From: CAZKAP01 sp964550895
Lineage (GTDB): Bacteria; Bacteroidota; Bacteroidia; Flavobacteriales; Flavobacteriaceae
NCBI GenBank assembly: GCA_964550895.1
Contig: CAZKAP010000030.1
Span: 1 to 43,536 of the forward strand
Direction of reading: 5' to 3'
DNA length: 43,536 bases
Part shown: positions 25,480 through 33,536 of the stretch, one piece after another
How positions within the stretch are numbered: position 1 is the stretch's first letter
How the letters are laid out: every line of letters begins with the position of its first letter
Notes under the pieces: model-generated
What the model was told of the DNA's origin: nothing
Databases searched by the model: none
Seen by the model: only the letters and a program-made list of their open reading frames with translations
Translations under genes and position numbers: made by a program

Positions 25480-27759
25480 ATGGAGCAATATTACTACTTT
25501 ATGGTGATTGCCCTCGCCCTGTTGGCCATCCTCGATCTCATGGTCGGTGTGAGTAATGATGCGGTAAACTTCCTGAATTCGGCACTGGGATCCAAGGCCA
25601 TATCGTTCAGAACCGTGATGATCGTGGCTAGCATCGGCATCATGCTGGGCGCCTTCTCGAGCAGTGGGATGATGGAGGTGGCCCGTAAGGGGATTTTCGT
25701 ACCCGATCAATTCGTCTTTTCCGAGATCATCGTCATTTTCATGGCGGTCATGATTACCGATGTATTGCTGTTGGATTTCTTCAACACCCTGGGGATGCCG
25801 ACTTCCACCACGGTTTCTATCGTATTCGAACTGCTCGGTGCCGCCTTTGCCATGGCCATCATCAAGATCATGGCCAATGATTCCATGGATATGGGGGATC
25901 TCGGATCCTTCCTGAACGGAGACAATGCCCTGTTGATCATTTCGGGCATACTGCTTTCCGTGGCCATTGCCTTCACGGTGGGCGCCGGGGTGCAGTTGCT
26001 TTCCCGCACATTGATTTCGTTTCGGTATAAGGATCAGCCCAAAGTCATAGAGATCCTTTTCGGTGGCGTGGCCACCACGGCCATTATCTACTTCATACTG
26101 ATTAAGGGCCTGAAGAGTGCCGACTTTATCAGCGCGGATATACGCTCGATGGTCACGGAGCAGTCCGGACTGTTCCTGCTGGCGAATTTCGTCTTGTGGA
26201 TGCTGGTCTCCGCTTTGGTAAAACTGCTGTTTCGCGCCAATATCTATCGCCTCATTATCGTCCTGGGCACCTTCGCCCTGGCGATGGCCTTCGCGGGGAA
26301 TGACCTGGTTAATTTTATCGGCGTTTCCGTGGCCGCTTACTCGGCCTACGACCTGGCCTCGAGCTCGGGTGTAGATCCTACCCAGTTCGTGATGTCCGGT
26401 CTTAGCGAAAAGGTGCCCACCCCACCCATTTTTCTCCTGGTGGCCGGTCTGATCATGATACTCACCCTCTGGTTTTCCACCAAGGCCCGGTATGTGACCG
26501 AAACCGAGATCAATCTTGCCCGGGACGGGGAAGGGGAGGAACGGTTCCAGCCGAATTACCTGTCCAGGCTGATCGTCCGGTTTTCTGCCACCACGGTGGA
26601 ATCCGTAGGCGCTCTGTTTCCCACACCGGTGAACCAGCTGGTCAACCGCCGTTTCAAAAAGCCCGATATCCCCTATCCGGAGATGATGAAGAAGGACCCT
26701 CCTGCCTTCGATATGGTTCGTGCCTCGGTAAACCTCATGGTGGCAAGTATACTCATCTCGATAGCTACATCCATGAAGCTCCCGCTGTCCACGACTTATG
26801 TGACCTTCATGGTGGCCATGGGGACCTCCCTGGCCGATAGGGCCTGGGGTAAGGAGAGTGCCGTGTACCGTGTAGCCGGGGTCCTCAACGTGATCGGCGG
26901 CTGGTTTCTGACGGCCATCATCGCTTTCGTAGCTGCGGCGGCCGTGGCGGCCATAGTTCATTACGGGGGTCCCATAGCCCTGGGTATACTGCTGGTGCTC
27001 GCCCTGCTGCTGCTGGGACGGAATTTCCTCAGCCACCGCAAGCAATCGAAGAAGATCATCGTTGACCAAAACCTGAACAAGACCGTCAGCAGTTCCATTA
27101 AAGGCGTGATGAACGAGAGTGCGGATAACATTTCCAACGTGATCCGCCGCAGTCGAAAGATCTTTAACGGAACCATAGAGGGTCTGGCGCGTCAGAATAT
27201 GGACTGGCTGAAGAAGAGCCAGAAAGGAGTGGAAAAGCTGACCAAGGAAATCGGATACCTCAAGGACAATGTCTTCTACTTTATCAAGAACCTGGAGGAG
27301 GACAGCGTAGCACCGGCCAGTACGTTTTACCTGAACCTCCTCGGACTCCTTCAGGATATGGCCCAATCCCTGGAGTACATCAATAAGATCAGTTATACGC
27401 ACGTACACAATAACCACAATAAACTGAAGTACAACCAGATCAAGGAACTCAGGGAACTCAGCCAGTCTCTTAGCAACCTCTTTACCCAATCGTCCCGTTT
27501 GTTTGAAGAGCAGGATTTTGAGAGCATAGGAAAGCTGATTACGGATAAACAGAGCTATCTCGACCTGGTCAGCGAGAAAATCGAGCATCAGGTTGAGGCT
27601 ACCCGAACCGAAGAACAGAGCCCCAAGAATACCAACCTCTACTTTTCCATACTCACCGAAACCCGCGAGCTCATAGGCACCCTGATCAAGATACTGGAGC
27701 TCTACTACAGGGAGCACGACGAAAGCATAGAGCCTGTGGACATAGATAACGATCGGTAG
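25480..27759 (+). CDS. PiT-family inorganic phosphate transporter with C-terminal helical domain
   Basis: Inner-membrane phosphate permease. Seen: an N-terminal PHO4 signature GVSNDAVNFLNSA, its repeat as AFAGNDLVNFIGV near residue 270, and about ten membrane helices to residue 515. The C-terminal 240 residues are soluble, helical and charged, resembling a PhoU-like regulator fused to the permease. Length 759 aa is much longer than E. coli PitA (about 500 aa) because of this tail. A GCATTTTTG box (one mismatch to TAnnTTTG) and a TTG lie upstream. A nearly full-length open frame on the opposite strand is judged spurious. Confidence 0.92.
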   Translation: MEQYYYFMVIALALLAILDLMVGVSNDAVNFLNSALGSKAISFRTVMIVASIGIMLGAFSSSGMMEVARKGIFVPDQFVFSEIIVIFMAVMITDVLLLDFFNTLGMPTSTTVSIVFELLGAAFAMAIIKIMANDSMDMGDLGSFLNGDNALLIISGILLSVAIAFTVGAGVQLLSRTLISFRYKDQPKVIEILFGGVATTAIIYFILIKGLKSADFISADIRSMVTEQSGLFLLANFVLWMLVSALVKLLFRANIYRLIIVLGTFALAMAFAGNDLVNFIGVSVAAYSAYDLASSSGVDPTQFVMSGLSEKVPTPPIFLLVAGLIMILTLWFSTKARYVTETEINLARDGEGEERFQPNYLSRLIVRFSATTVESVGALFPTPVNQLVNRRFKKPDIPYPEMMKKDPPAFDMVRASVNLMVASILISIATSMKLPLSTTYVTFMVAMGTSLADRAWGKESAVYRVAGVLNVIGGWFLTAIIAFVAAAAVAAIVHYGGPIALGILLVLALLLLGRNFLSHRKQSKKIIVDQNLNKTVSSSIKGVMNESADNISNVIRRSRKIFNGTIEGLARQNMDWLKKSQKGVEKLTKEIGYLKDNVFYFIKNLEEDSVAPASTFYLNLLGLLQDMAQSLEYINKISYTHVHNNHNKLKYNQIKELRELSQSLSNLFTQSSRLFEEQDFESIGKLITDKQSYLDLVSEKIEHQVEATRTEEQSPKNTNLYFSILTETRELIGTLIKILELYYREHDESIEPVDIDNDR

Positions 27760-27780
27760 TCTACGACCGGATGGGCTGAG

Positions 27781-28371
27781 CTACCGGTAGAAATTCATGT
27801 GATCGATGTAGGCATGAACCTCGGGAGGTAACATGGGCCTTACATTTTTTCCTTCTCTTATGGCCTTGCGGATGTGGGTCGAGCTGATTTCAACGCGCGG
27901 AGCATCGATCCGGTTCACCGATGCATGTTCGCGGAGCTCTTCGGGTACTTCGCCCTCTCCATGGCGGGGATAAACGACCAGCTTGTAGTGATCGAGTATG
28001 TGCCGGTAATTCTTCCATTTTGGAAAGCTCTTGAGATTGTCCTCTCCCATGATCAAATGGAATTGGAACTCACCCCCCGGATAGCGGTCCTCGAGATAGG
28101 CCAGGGTATGTGAAGTATAGTTGGGTTCAGGAAGACCAAATTCGATGTCGGAAGGCAGGAGCGTATCATAGGGCTCCGTGGCTTCCTCTACCATGCGGTA
28201 TCGGTGATGATTCTCTAAAAGGCTCGCCTTCTTTTTAAACGGGCTTCGCGGGGTGATGACGAACCATACCTCATCCAGCTTGCCAAATTCCACCATGTGG
28301 TTGGCTATGATCAGGTGTCCGATATGTATGGGATTAAAGGTACCGAAATACAGTCCGATGTCCTTGCTCAT
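27781..28371 (-). CDS. nadD: nicotinate-nucleotide adenylyltransferase
   Basis: Adenylates nicotinate mononucleotide to deamido-NAD in NAD synthesis. Seen: the nucleotidyltransferase motif GTFNPIHIGHL (residues 10-20, HxGH at 16-19) and the second motif ISSTHIRKAI near the C-terminus. Length 196 aa is typical. The ATG at 28371 lies 2 bases after the gmk stop, so it is the third gene of a yicC-gmk-nadD operon. A continuous open frame joining nadD to gmk exists only because of the 10-N placeholder. Confidence 0.95.
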   Translation of the reverse strand: MSKDIGLYFGTFNPIHIGHLIIANHMVEFGKLDEVWFVITPRSPFKKKASLLENHHRYRMVEEATEPYDTLLPSDIEFGLPEPNYTSHTLAYLEDRYPGGEFQFHLIMGEDNLKSFPKWKNYRHILDHYKLVVYPRHGEGEVPEELREHASVNRIDAPRVEISSTHIRKAIREGKNVRPMLPPEVHAYIDHMNFYR

Positions 28372-28373
28372 GG

Positions 28374-28974
28374 CTAATGTTTGTGCTCGATCCCAAGGAA
28401 ATCTGCGACCAGTACGATGGCTTCCCTGCGGGCCNNNNNNNNNNTTATCCAGGGAATCGTTGACGATAACCCGGTCGAATTTGGGCACCTCTCTGAGTTC
28501 CTTTTCAGCTTTAGCCACCCGCATTTCTATGATTTCTTCGCTCTCCGTGCTTCTGGCCCTAAGCCGTTCGCGCAGGGTGGTGATGTTCGGGGGCTGTACA
28601 AAGATGGCCAGGGTACGTTCTGGATATTGAGCCTTAATATTGAGTCCTCCCACCACGTCGATATCGAAGATAACGTGTTTGCCCCGGTCCCAGATATCCT
28701 GTATGGCCCGGTGTAGGGTGCCGTAGTACGAGCCTTCGTAGACCTCTTCCCATTCCAGGAATGCCCCTTCGTCCCTTAGTCGGAAGAATTCTGTTTTGTC
28801 CAGGAAGTGGTAGTGCCTCCCGTCGACCTCTCCCTTTCGCCTGGGTCTTGTGGTGGCCGAAACGGAAAACGACAGGGGCAGGTATTCCTGTTGGAGCAGG
28901 TGCTCTACTATGCTGGTTTTACCGCTGCCGGAAGGAGCCGAGAAAACCACGAGTTTACCGGTATCTCGACTCAC
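28374..28974 (-). CDS. gmk: guanylate kinase, interrupted by an assembly gap
   Basis: Phosphorylates GMP to GDP with ATP. Seen: P-loop SAPSGSGKTS (12-21), the GMP-binding SVSATTRPRRKGEVDGRHY region, and a lid region rich in Arg. A run of 10 N at 28435-28444 breaks the frame. Removing the Ns joins AA and G into an AAG Lys codon and gives SLDKARREAIVLVADFLGIE and then a TAG stop at 28376-28374. That is the expected C-terminus for this family, for a total of 196 aa. The start codon overlaps the yicC stop (ATGA). Confidence 0.94.
28435..28444. other. 10-N assembly gap of probable true length zero
   Basis: Ten N inside gmk. The flanking coding sequence totals 591 bases, exactly 197 codons including stop, so the frame is intact only if the real gap is a multiple of three. 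Length zero gives an uninterrupted, family-typical C-terminus. It is probably a scaffolding placeholder between abutting contigs. Confidence 0.85.
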
Positions 28975-29834
28975 AATACGTTGAGCATTTGTTCCTTGAT
29001 CTTTTCGAGCTCGTCCTTCATCTGCACCACGAGCCGCTGCATGGGAGCGTAGTTGGCCTTAGACCCTATGGTGTTGATTTCACGCCCGATTTCCTGGGAG
29101 ATGAAACCCAGTTTCTTTCCAACCACAAATTCGGTCTCCTCCAGGGTTTCCTCGAAGTAGTCCAGATGCTTGCCCAGTCGAACCACCTCCTCTGTTATGT
29201 CGTACTTCTCCAGATAATAGATCAGTTCCTGTTCGAAACGGTTTTCGTCCACCGTGACGTCTATTTCGGACAGGGAAGACCTCAGCCTTTCCCGCACATG
29301 TGGGACACGTTCGGACTCATGGCCCTGAACTTGCTTGAGAAGGTCGCGTATGGTGCTTATCCTGAGCCTGAAGTCGTGTTCGAGTTCACGACCTTCTTCC
29401 AGGCGGAATCCGTCCAGTGCACTTATGGCATCCCGGGCCGCCTTCAGGACGCCCTGCCGGGTTTCTTCATTGATTTCGCCGGTATCCGATTGCAAAACGT
29501 CGGGAAGTTTCATGGCGATCTCCAATAGCGCAAGGTCGTCACCCGGATTGATGATTTCCCTGAGCTGGTTCATGTAACCCCTTACGACCCCTGCATCGAT
29601 GAGTGCAGCCGTTTCGGGTTCCGTATTCTGGACTTGCAGGATCAGGTCTACCTTTCCCCTGTGCAGCTTTTCTCCGAGGAGTTTTCTCAGTTCGGATTCC
29701 AGTTCCCTGTACTTCTGGGGTAACCTCAGGGTGGCATCCAGGTTTTTCCCATTCAGGGATTTAAGTTCGAAGGTGATTTTCCGATCGGGCTGATCGACGC
29801 AGGCCCTTCCGAAACCCGTCATGGATCGAATCAT
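28971..29834 (-). CDS. yicC: YicC/YloC-family endoribonuclease
   Basis: Endoribonuclease family; E. coli YicC is linked to small-RNA turnover. Seen: the N-terminal signature SMTGFGRA (residues 4-11), the SLNGKNLD and RGKVDL stretches, and the C-terminal DUF1732 region ending in a helical segment with QEIGREINTIGSKAN. Length 287 aa is typical. A -7 box lies 14 bases upstream, so transcription starts here even though the DUF1080 gene on the same strand ends only 34 bases away. It overlaps gmk by 4 bases. Confidence 0.94.
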   Translation of the reverse strand: MIRSMTGFGRACVDQPDRKITFELKSLNGKNLDATLRLPQKYRELESELRKLLGEKLHRGKVDLILQVQNTEPETAALIDAGVVRGYMNQLREIINPGDDLALLEIAMKLPDVLQSDTGEINEETRQGVLKAARDAISALDGFRLEEGRELEHDFRLRISTIRDLLKQVQGHESERVPHVRERLRSSLSEIDVTVDENRFEQELIYYLEKYDITEEVVRLGKHLDYFEETLEETEFVVGKKLGFISQEIGREINTIGSKANYAPMQRLVVQMKDELEKIKEQMLNVL

Positions 29835-29848
29835 GGACAGTGTTTTAT

Positions 29849-29856
29849 CAAAGGTA
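29849..29856 (-). promoter_or_regulatory. -7 box TACCTTTG of yicC-gmk-nadD
   Basis: Minus-strand TACCTTTG from 29856 to 29849, an exact TAnnTTTG match 14 bases before the yicC ATG and only 12 bases after the end of the DUF1080 gene. It separates the housekeeping operon from the sugar locus. Confidence 0.55.
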
Positions 29857-29868
29857 GAATAAATCGGG

Positions 29869-30726
29869 CTACAGCTCCCGAACCCAGATATTGCGGAAAC
29901 TCACCCGGCTGTTGTCTTCATGGTCCTGAAGCATGATCGGGGCTTTGCCGTGGACGTGGTACCTCGGCCATCCTTTATACGTGGTTACCCCTTCCAGGGT
30001 TCGGTGGTCCTGAACTAGAACTCCGTTGTGGAAGACGGTAAGGGTAGCCGGCTTTTTCAAGAGGCTGTCTGCGGTAAATTCGGGTGCATGGAAAATGATG
30101 TCGTAGGTATTCCACTCACCTGATGGCCTTGAAGCCATGGCCAGGGGTATGTGTTGCTTGTAAATGGAAGCCACCTGACCGTTTACATAGGTTGAGTTGT
30201 CATTGTTGTCCAGAATCTGGACTTCGTACCGCTCCTGTAGAAACACCCCACTGTTGGCCCTGGCTTGTTCTATACCCAACGTATCAGCCGGGGATTTCCA
30301 CTCCAGGTGAAGTTGTACACTTCCGAAGGATCTTTTGGTGGAGATATTTCCAGACTGATTCCGGACCGTCATGCTACCGTCATCGTTTATTATCCATTCG
30401 GCAGGGCCCTTGGTAATTCGTTCCCAGTCCTTAAGCTCAGTACCGTCGGGAAGATCATTCAGGGTATCCTTCTGGACCCACTGGTCCAGATTGGTCCCGT
30501 CAAACAGGACGATAGCGTCAGAGGGCGGTTGGCTTCCTTCCCCGGGAACCACCTTAGGCGGGACCGGTTCGTAAATTTCGGTCGCTTCTGGATCGGTCGG
30601 TTCTTCTCCCTGATATTTCTCGAAACGCAGGGGCAATCCTTCTGCATCGGATTCTTTGAACTGTAAGGGTCCCATACACGAATAGGTTAGAGTGGCGCAG
30701 GCTAGCAGCGCTAATGTAGTCTTCAT
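29869..30726 (-). CDS. DUF1080 secreted protein (3-keto-disaccharide hydrolase family)
   Basis: Predicted envelope protein of Pfam PF06439, a concanavalin-like β-sandwich family named 3-keto-disaccharide hydrolase. Seen: a signal peptide with a lipobox-like end at Cys17 (TYSC, weak), a low-complexity Pro/Glu-rich linker (about 30-70), then the DUF1080 domain with ALVLFDGTNL-like IVLFDGTNLDQW, an EWKSPADT strand, NSGVFLQERYEVQILD and a C-terminal FRNIWVREL. These match the family pattern. The start is ATG 30726; TTG 30735 is also in frame. It follows the sugar isomerase gene by 9 bases in the same operon. Substrate is not known. Confidence 0.9.
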   Translation of the reverse strand: MKTTLALLACATLTYSCMGPLQFKESDAEGLPLRFEKYQGEEPTDPEATEIYEPVPPKVVPGEGSQPPSDAIVLFDGTNLDQWVQKDTLNDLPDGTELKDWERITKGPAEWIINDDGSMTVRNQSGNISTKRSFGSVQLHLEWKSPADTLGIEQARANSGVFLQERYEVQILDNNDNSTYVNGQVASIYKQHIPLAMASRPSGEWNTYDIIFHAPEFTADSLLKKPATLTVFHNGVLVQDHRTLEGVTTYKGWPRYHVHGKAPIMLQDHEDNSRVSFRNIWVREL

Positions 30727-30735
30727 GATTCTCAA

Positions 30736-31788
30736 TTAAAATCCCAGAATTTTTCTAAGTTTCTCTTGGTCGATATCGGCCCCGGCGAAGTCGTCGAAGG
30801 CCTTCTCGGTCGCCTCGATGATGTGGGACTGTATGAAGGGTGCCCCTTCACGCGCCCCCTGTTCCGGGGACTTGATGCAGCATTCCCATTCCATAACTGC
30901 CCAGACATCACAGCCATATTGGGTGAGCTTGGAGAATATGGTCTTGAAGTCGATCTGTCCATCCCCTGGTGAACGGTAGCGTCCCGCCCTGTCGCACCAG
31001 TTGTTGTAACCACCGAAGGCCCCCTTCTTCCCGGTGGGATTGAATTCGGAATCCTTAACGTGAAAGGCCTTGATAAAGCTGTGGTAGTGATCGATGTATT
31101 CGATGTAGTCGAGCTGCTGCAGGACAAAATGGCTGGGGTCGTAGAGTATGTTTACCCTGGGGTGGTTTCCTGTGGCCTCCAGAAAGCGCTCGAAGGTATC
31201 CCCGTCGTGGAGGTCTTCCCCGGGATGGATCTCGTAGCAGACGTCCACGCCCTGCTCGTCGTAATGGTCGAGTATGGGCTTCCAGCGCCTGGCCAGCTCA
31301 TCGAATCCCAGCTCGACCAGTCCTGGGGGGCGCTGCGGCCAGGGGTGCCAGGTGTGCCAGAGTAAGGCTCCGGAAAAGGTCGCATGGGCCTTGAGACCGA
31401 GCCGTCTGCTGGCCGTCGCGGCTTTTTTTACCTGTTCTATGGCCCACTCCGTACGACCCTTGGGATTGCCCTTTAGCGCGTCGGGAGCAAAGTTGTCGAA
31501 CATGATATCGTAGGCGGGGTGAACGGCCACCAGCTGCCCCTGCAGGTGGGTGGACAATTCGGTGATCTCCAGGCCGTAGTCTGCAATTTTTCCCTTGAGC
31601 TCATCGCAGTAGAGTTGGCTTTCCGCGGCCATGTCGAGGTTGATCAGGAAGGATTCCCAGGTAGGAATCTGTATCCCCTTGTATCCGAGATCCGCGGCCC
31701 ACTGGCAGAGGCCGTCCAGGCTGTTAAAGGGTTCTTTGGAGTCGACGAACTGGGCTAAGAATACGGCCGGGCCTTTGATCGTTTTCAT
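30736..31788 (-). CDS. cytoplasmic sugar phosphate isomerase/epimerase (TIM barrel)
   Basis: Xylose-isomerase-like TIM-barrel enzyme, metal dependent, acting on a ketose or keto-sugar; the exact reaction is unknown. Seen: no signal peptide (the N-terminus begins directly with the first strand), barrel-strand metal/catalytic segments EIHPGEDL near residue 195, YDPSHFVLQ, AFHVKDSEF and a late VMEWE glutamate. Length 350 aa, somewhat longer than the usual 280-300. First gene of a two-gene operon with the DUF1080 gene. Divergent from the ASCH gene. Confidence 0.9.
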   Translation of the reverse strand: MKTIKGPAVFLAQFVDSKEPFNSLDGLCQWAADLGYKGIQIPTWESFLINLDMAAESQLYCDELKGKIADYGLEITELSTHLQGQLVAVHPAYDIMFDNFAPDALKGNPKGRTEWAIEQVKKAATASRRLGLKAHATFSGALLWHTWHPWPQRPPGLVELGFDELARRWKPILDHYDEQGVDVCYEIHPGEDLHDGDTFERFLEATGNHPRVNILYDPSHFVLQQLDYIEYIDHYHSFIKAFHVKDSEFNPTGKKGAFGGYNNWCDRAGRYRSPGDGQIDFKTIFSKLTQYGCDVWAVMEWECCIKSPEQGAREGAPFIQSHIIEATEKAFDDFAGADIDQEKLRKILGF

Positions 31789-31919
31789 GTGTGGTATTCA
31801 GGTTGTTTAAGCGAGGAGGAAGAAATTTTCTTATATTTTCTCCGTTCAATGGTATTGAGCAGGAAAGTAGTAAAAAATTAACAAAATCCGGGAATCGAAA
31901 GCCTTCCCGCCTTCGAAAT

Positions 31920-32384
31920 ATGGAGAACCATTCTGCCCGTGAACTGTGGGCTAATTTTTTGAAGGGTCAGATCGTACCCGTTCGCCGGATACAGCCCCGG
32001 GTGATGCATTTCTACAACAGTCAGGAAGAAAGCCTGCGATCGCTGCGGAACGTGCTCGATGGCCGGAAAACATCCTATACCCATTGCCTGCAGGTCCTGC
32101 AACTCAACAACGAGATCCTTCCCCGCATTTACGACTTCGTTGTGCTGACCGATTACAATGGAGAGGCGCGTTGTATCGTAAAGAATACATCGGTGAGGCT
32201 GATTCCCTGGTTTAGCGCGACCGAGGAGATGGCCCGGAGCGACGGCGAAGACGGCCTGAGCCTACTCGAATGGAAAAGCCGGCACTGGAACTATTTCGCC
32301 CATGAACTGGCACGGCACGGAAAAGTACCCGGGCCCAGCATGGTGGTCGTTCACCAGAAATTCGACTTGATCTACACCGGCTGA
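31920..32384 (+). CDS. ASCH-domain protein
   Basis: Small (154 aa) protein with an ASCH domain, a PUA-like fold linked to RNA binding or nucleoside processing. Seen: an N-terminal helical part, a central RIYDFVVLTDYNGEARCIVKNTSVRL β-region that fits ASCH, and a charged ARSDGEDGLSLLEWKSRH segment before the last strands. Upstream in-frame sequence is AT-rich and not protein-like, so the ATG at 31920 is used. It is the only plus-strand gene between two minus-strand operons of the sugar locus and converges on the Gfo gene (6 bases apart). No functional link to its neighbours is evident. Confidence 0.83.
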   Translation: MENHSARELWANFLKGQIVPVRRIQPRVMHFYNSQEESLRSLRNVLDGRKTSYTHCLQVLQLNNEILPRIYDFVVLTDYNGEARCIVKNTSVRLIPWFSATEEMARSDGEDGLSLLEWKSRHWNYFAHELARHGKVPGPSMVVVHQKFDLIYTG

Positions 32385-32390
32385 AACGGC

Positions 32391-33524
32391 CTATAATTCC
32401 ATCCAGACATTGCCCGCCCGGTGGGAATTAACCGTGGCTTCTATGAATTTCATGCCCCGGACCCCGTCTTCCATGGTGGGAAATTCACCGGCATCGAAGG
32501 TTTCTCCACGGATTGCACGTGACACGCCCAGATAGATGTTCGCCATCGCATCGAATATGCCTTCTGGGTGTCCCGGAGGGAGTTTGGTTCCAGAGAGCGA
32601 AAGCGGCGTATTGTAAGGCTGGCCGGGCTTGAGCACCTGCATGGGCTGGTCCTCCTGCAGCAGGTAGAGGTAATTGGGGTTTTCCTGTTCCCAGATCAGT
32701 CCGCCCTTTTCCCCGTAGACCGCGATTCTGAGGTTGTTTTCCTCGGCAGTGGCGACCTGACTGGCCCGGATCACGCCCTTGACGTGATTACCCAGCCGAA
32801 TGAGCACGGTTCCGTCCACATCCATGGGATTATCGTCGTACAGGTAATTGAAATCGCAGAGAATCTGTACGACCTTCAGGCCGGTGGTGAACTCGATCAT
32901 GTTGAAGGCGTGTACTCCGATATCTCCCATGCAGGAGCTGATGCCCGCCTTAGCCGGGTCCAGCCGCCAGGTGTTGGCCCGTTTTTCTTCGTCGTGGATT
33001 ACCGGATTGATCCATCCCTGGTAGTACTGGGCGTCTACCTTGTGTACTTTGCCTATCCTGCCGGATTCGATCATCTTGCGCATCTGCCGGACCATGGGGT
33101 AACCGGTATAGGTGTGGGTCAGGGCAAACACCTTGCCGGACTGCCTCCAGGTTTCTTCAAGTGTCTTGGCCTCGAGATAGGTGGTGGTCATCGGTTTCTC
33201 GCAGATGACGTGGAATCCGTGCTCGAGCAGCTTTTTTGCCATGGGAAAGTGAAGGAAATTCGGGGTCAGCACACTGCAGACCTGTATGCGCTCATCTTCC
33301 GGCAGCTTGAGTTCCTCTTCGATCAGGGTGTCGAAATCCGGATAGATGCGGTCCAGTGGCATGTCGATTTCCCGGGCGAACCGCTTGTTTTCTTCGTAGT
33401 CGATACTGAAAACCGCGGCCGCGATGCTGTAGTTGTCATTGATGTAGGAGGCGATACGGTGCAGGACCCCGATCAGGGAATCCCCGCCGCCGCCGATCAC
33501 TCCGAGGCGAATTTTCTCAGGCAT
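32391..33524 (-). CDS. Gfo/Idh/MocA-family oxidoreductase
   Basis: NAD(P)-dependent dehydrogenase of sugars or inositols, probably cytoplasmic (no signal peptide). Seen: a Rossmann N-terminus with GVIGGGGDSLIG, the family EKP motif in ICEKPMTT near residue 110, and the C-terminal α/β domain with CMGDIGVHAFNMIEF carrying the conserved Gly-Asp...His stretch. Length 377 aa is normal. Last gene of a four-gene operon: isomerase, DinB, MFS, this gene. The step it catalyses cannot be named; reduction of a 3-keto-sugar is a plausible inference. Confidence 0.93.
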   Translation of the reverse strand: MPEKIRLGVIGGGGDSLIGVLHRIASYINDNYSIAAAVFSIDYEENKRFAREIDMPLDRIYPDFDTLIEEELKLPEDERIQVCSVLTPNFLHFPMAKKLLEHGFHVICEKPMTTTYLEAKTLEETWRQSGKVFALTHTYTGYPMVRQMRKMIESGRIGKVHKVDAQYYQGWINPVIHDEEKRANTWRLDPAKAGISSCMGDIGVHAFNMIEFTTGLKVVQILCDFNYLYDDNPMDVDGTVLIRLGNHVKGVIRASQVATAEENNLRIAVYGEKGGLIWEQENPNYLYLLQEDQPMQVLKPGQPYNTPLSLSGTKLPPGHPEGIFDAMANIYLGVSRAIRGETFDAGEFPTMEDGVRGMKFIEATVNSHRAGNVWMEL

Positions 33525-33536
33525 AGTATATAGGGA

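Noticed and set aside
25441..27717. A 758-codon open frame antisense to almost all of the PiT gene.
   Set aside because: Its translation is rich in His, Gln and Gly with no domain pattern, as expected from reading the complement of a biased coding strand. The PiT frame has clear family motifs. Similar antisense frames at 14290-15414, 18803-20014, 22168-23412 and 4109-4792 are rejected for the same reason.
27764..27790. CGGTAG...CTACCG inverted repeat at the junction of the PiT and nadD genes, as a possible bidirectional terminator.
   Set aside because: The loop is about 20 bases, the stem only 6, no T-tract follows on either strand, and one arm lies in the nadD stop region.
27781..28974. A fused guanylate kinase-NadD protein of 397 aa.
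   Set aside because: The fusion depends on the arbitrary length of the N run; without it gmk ends in a normal stop and nadD has its own ATG 2 bases later.
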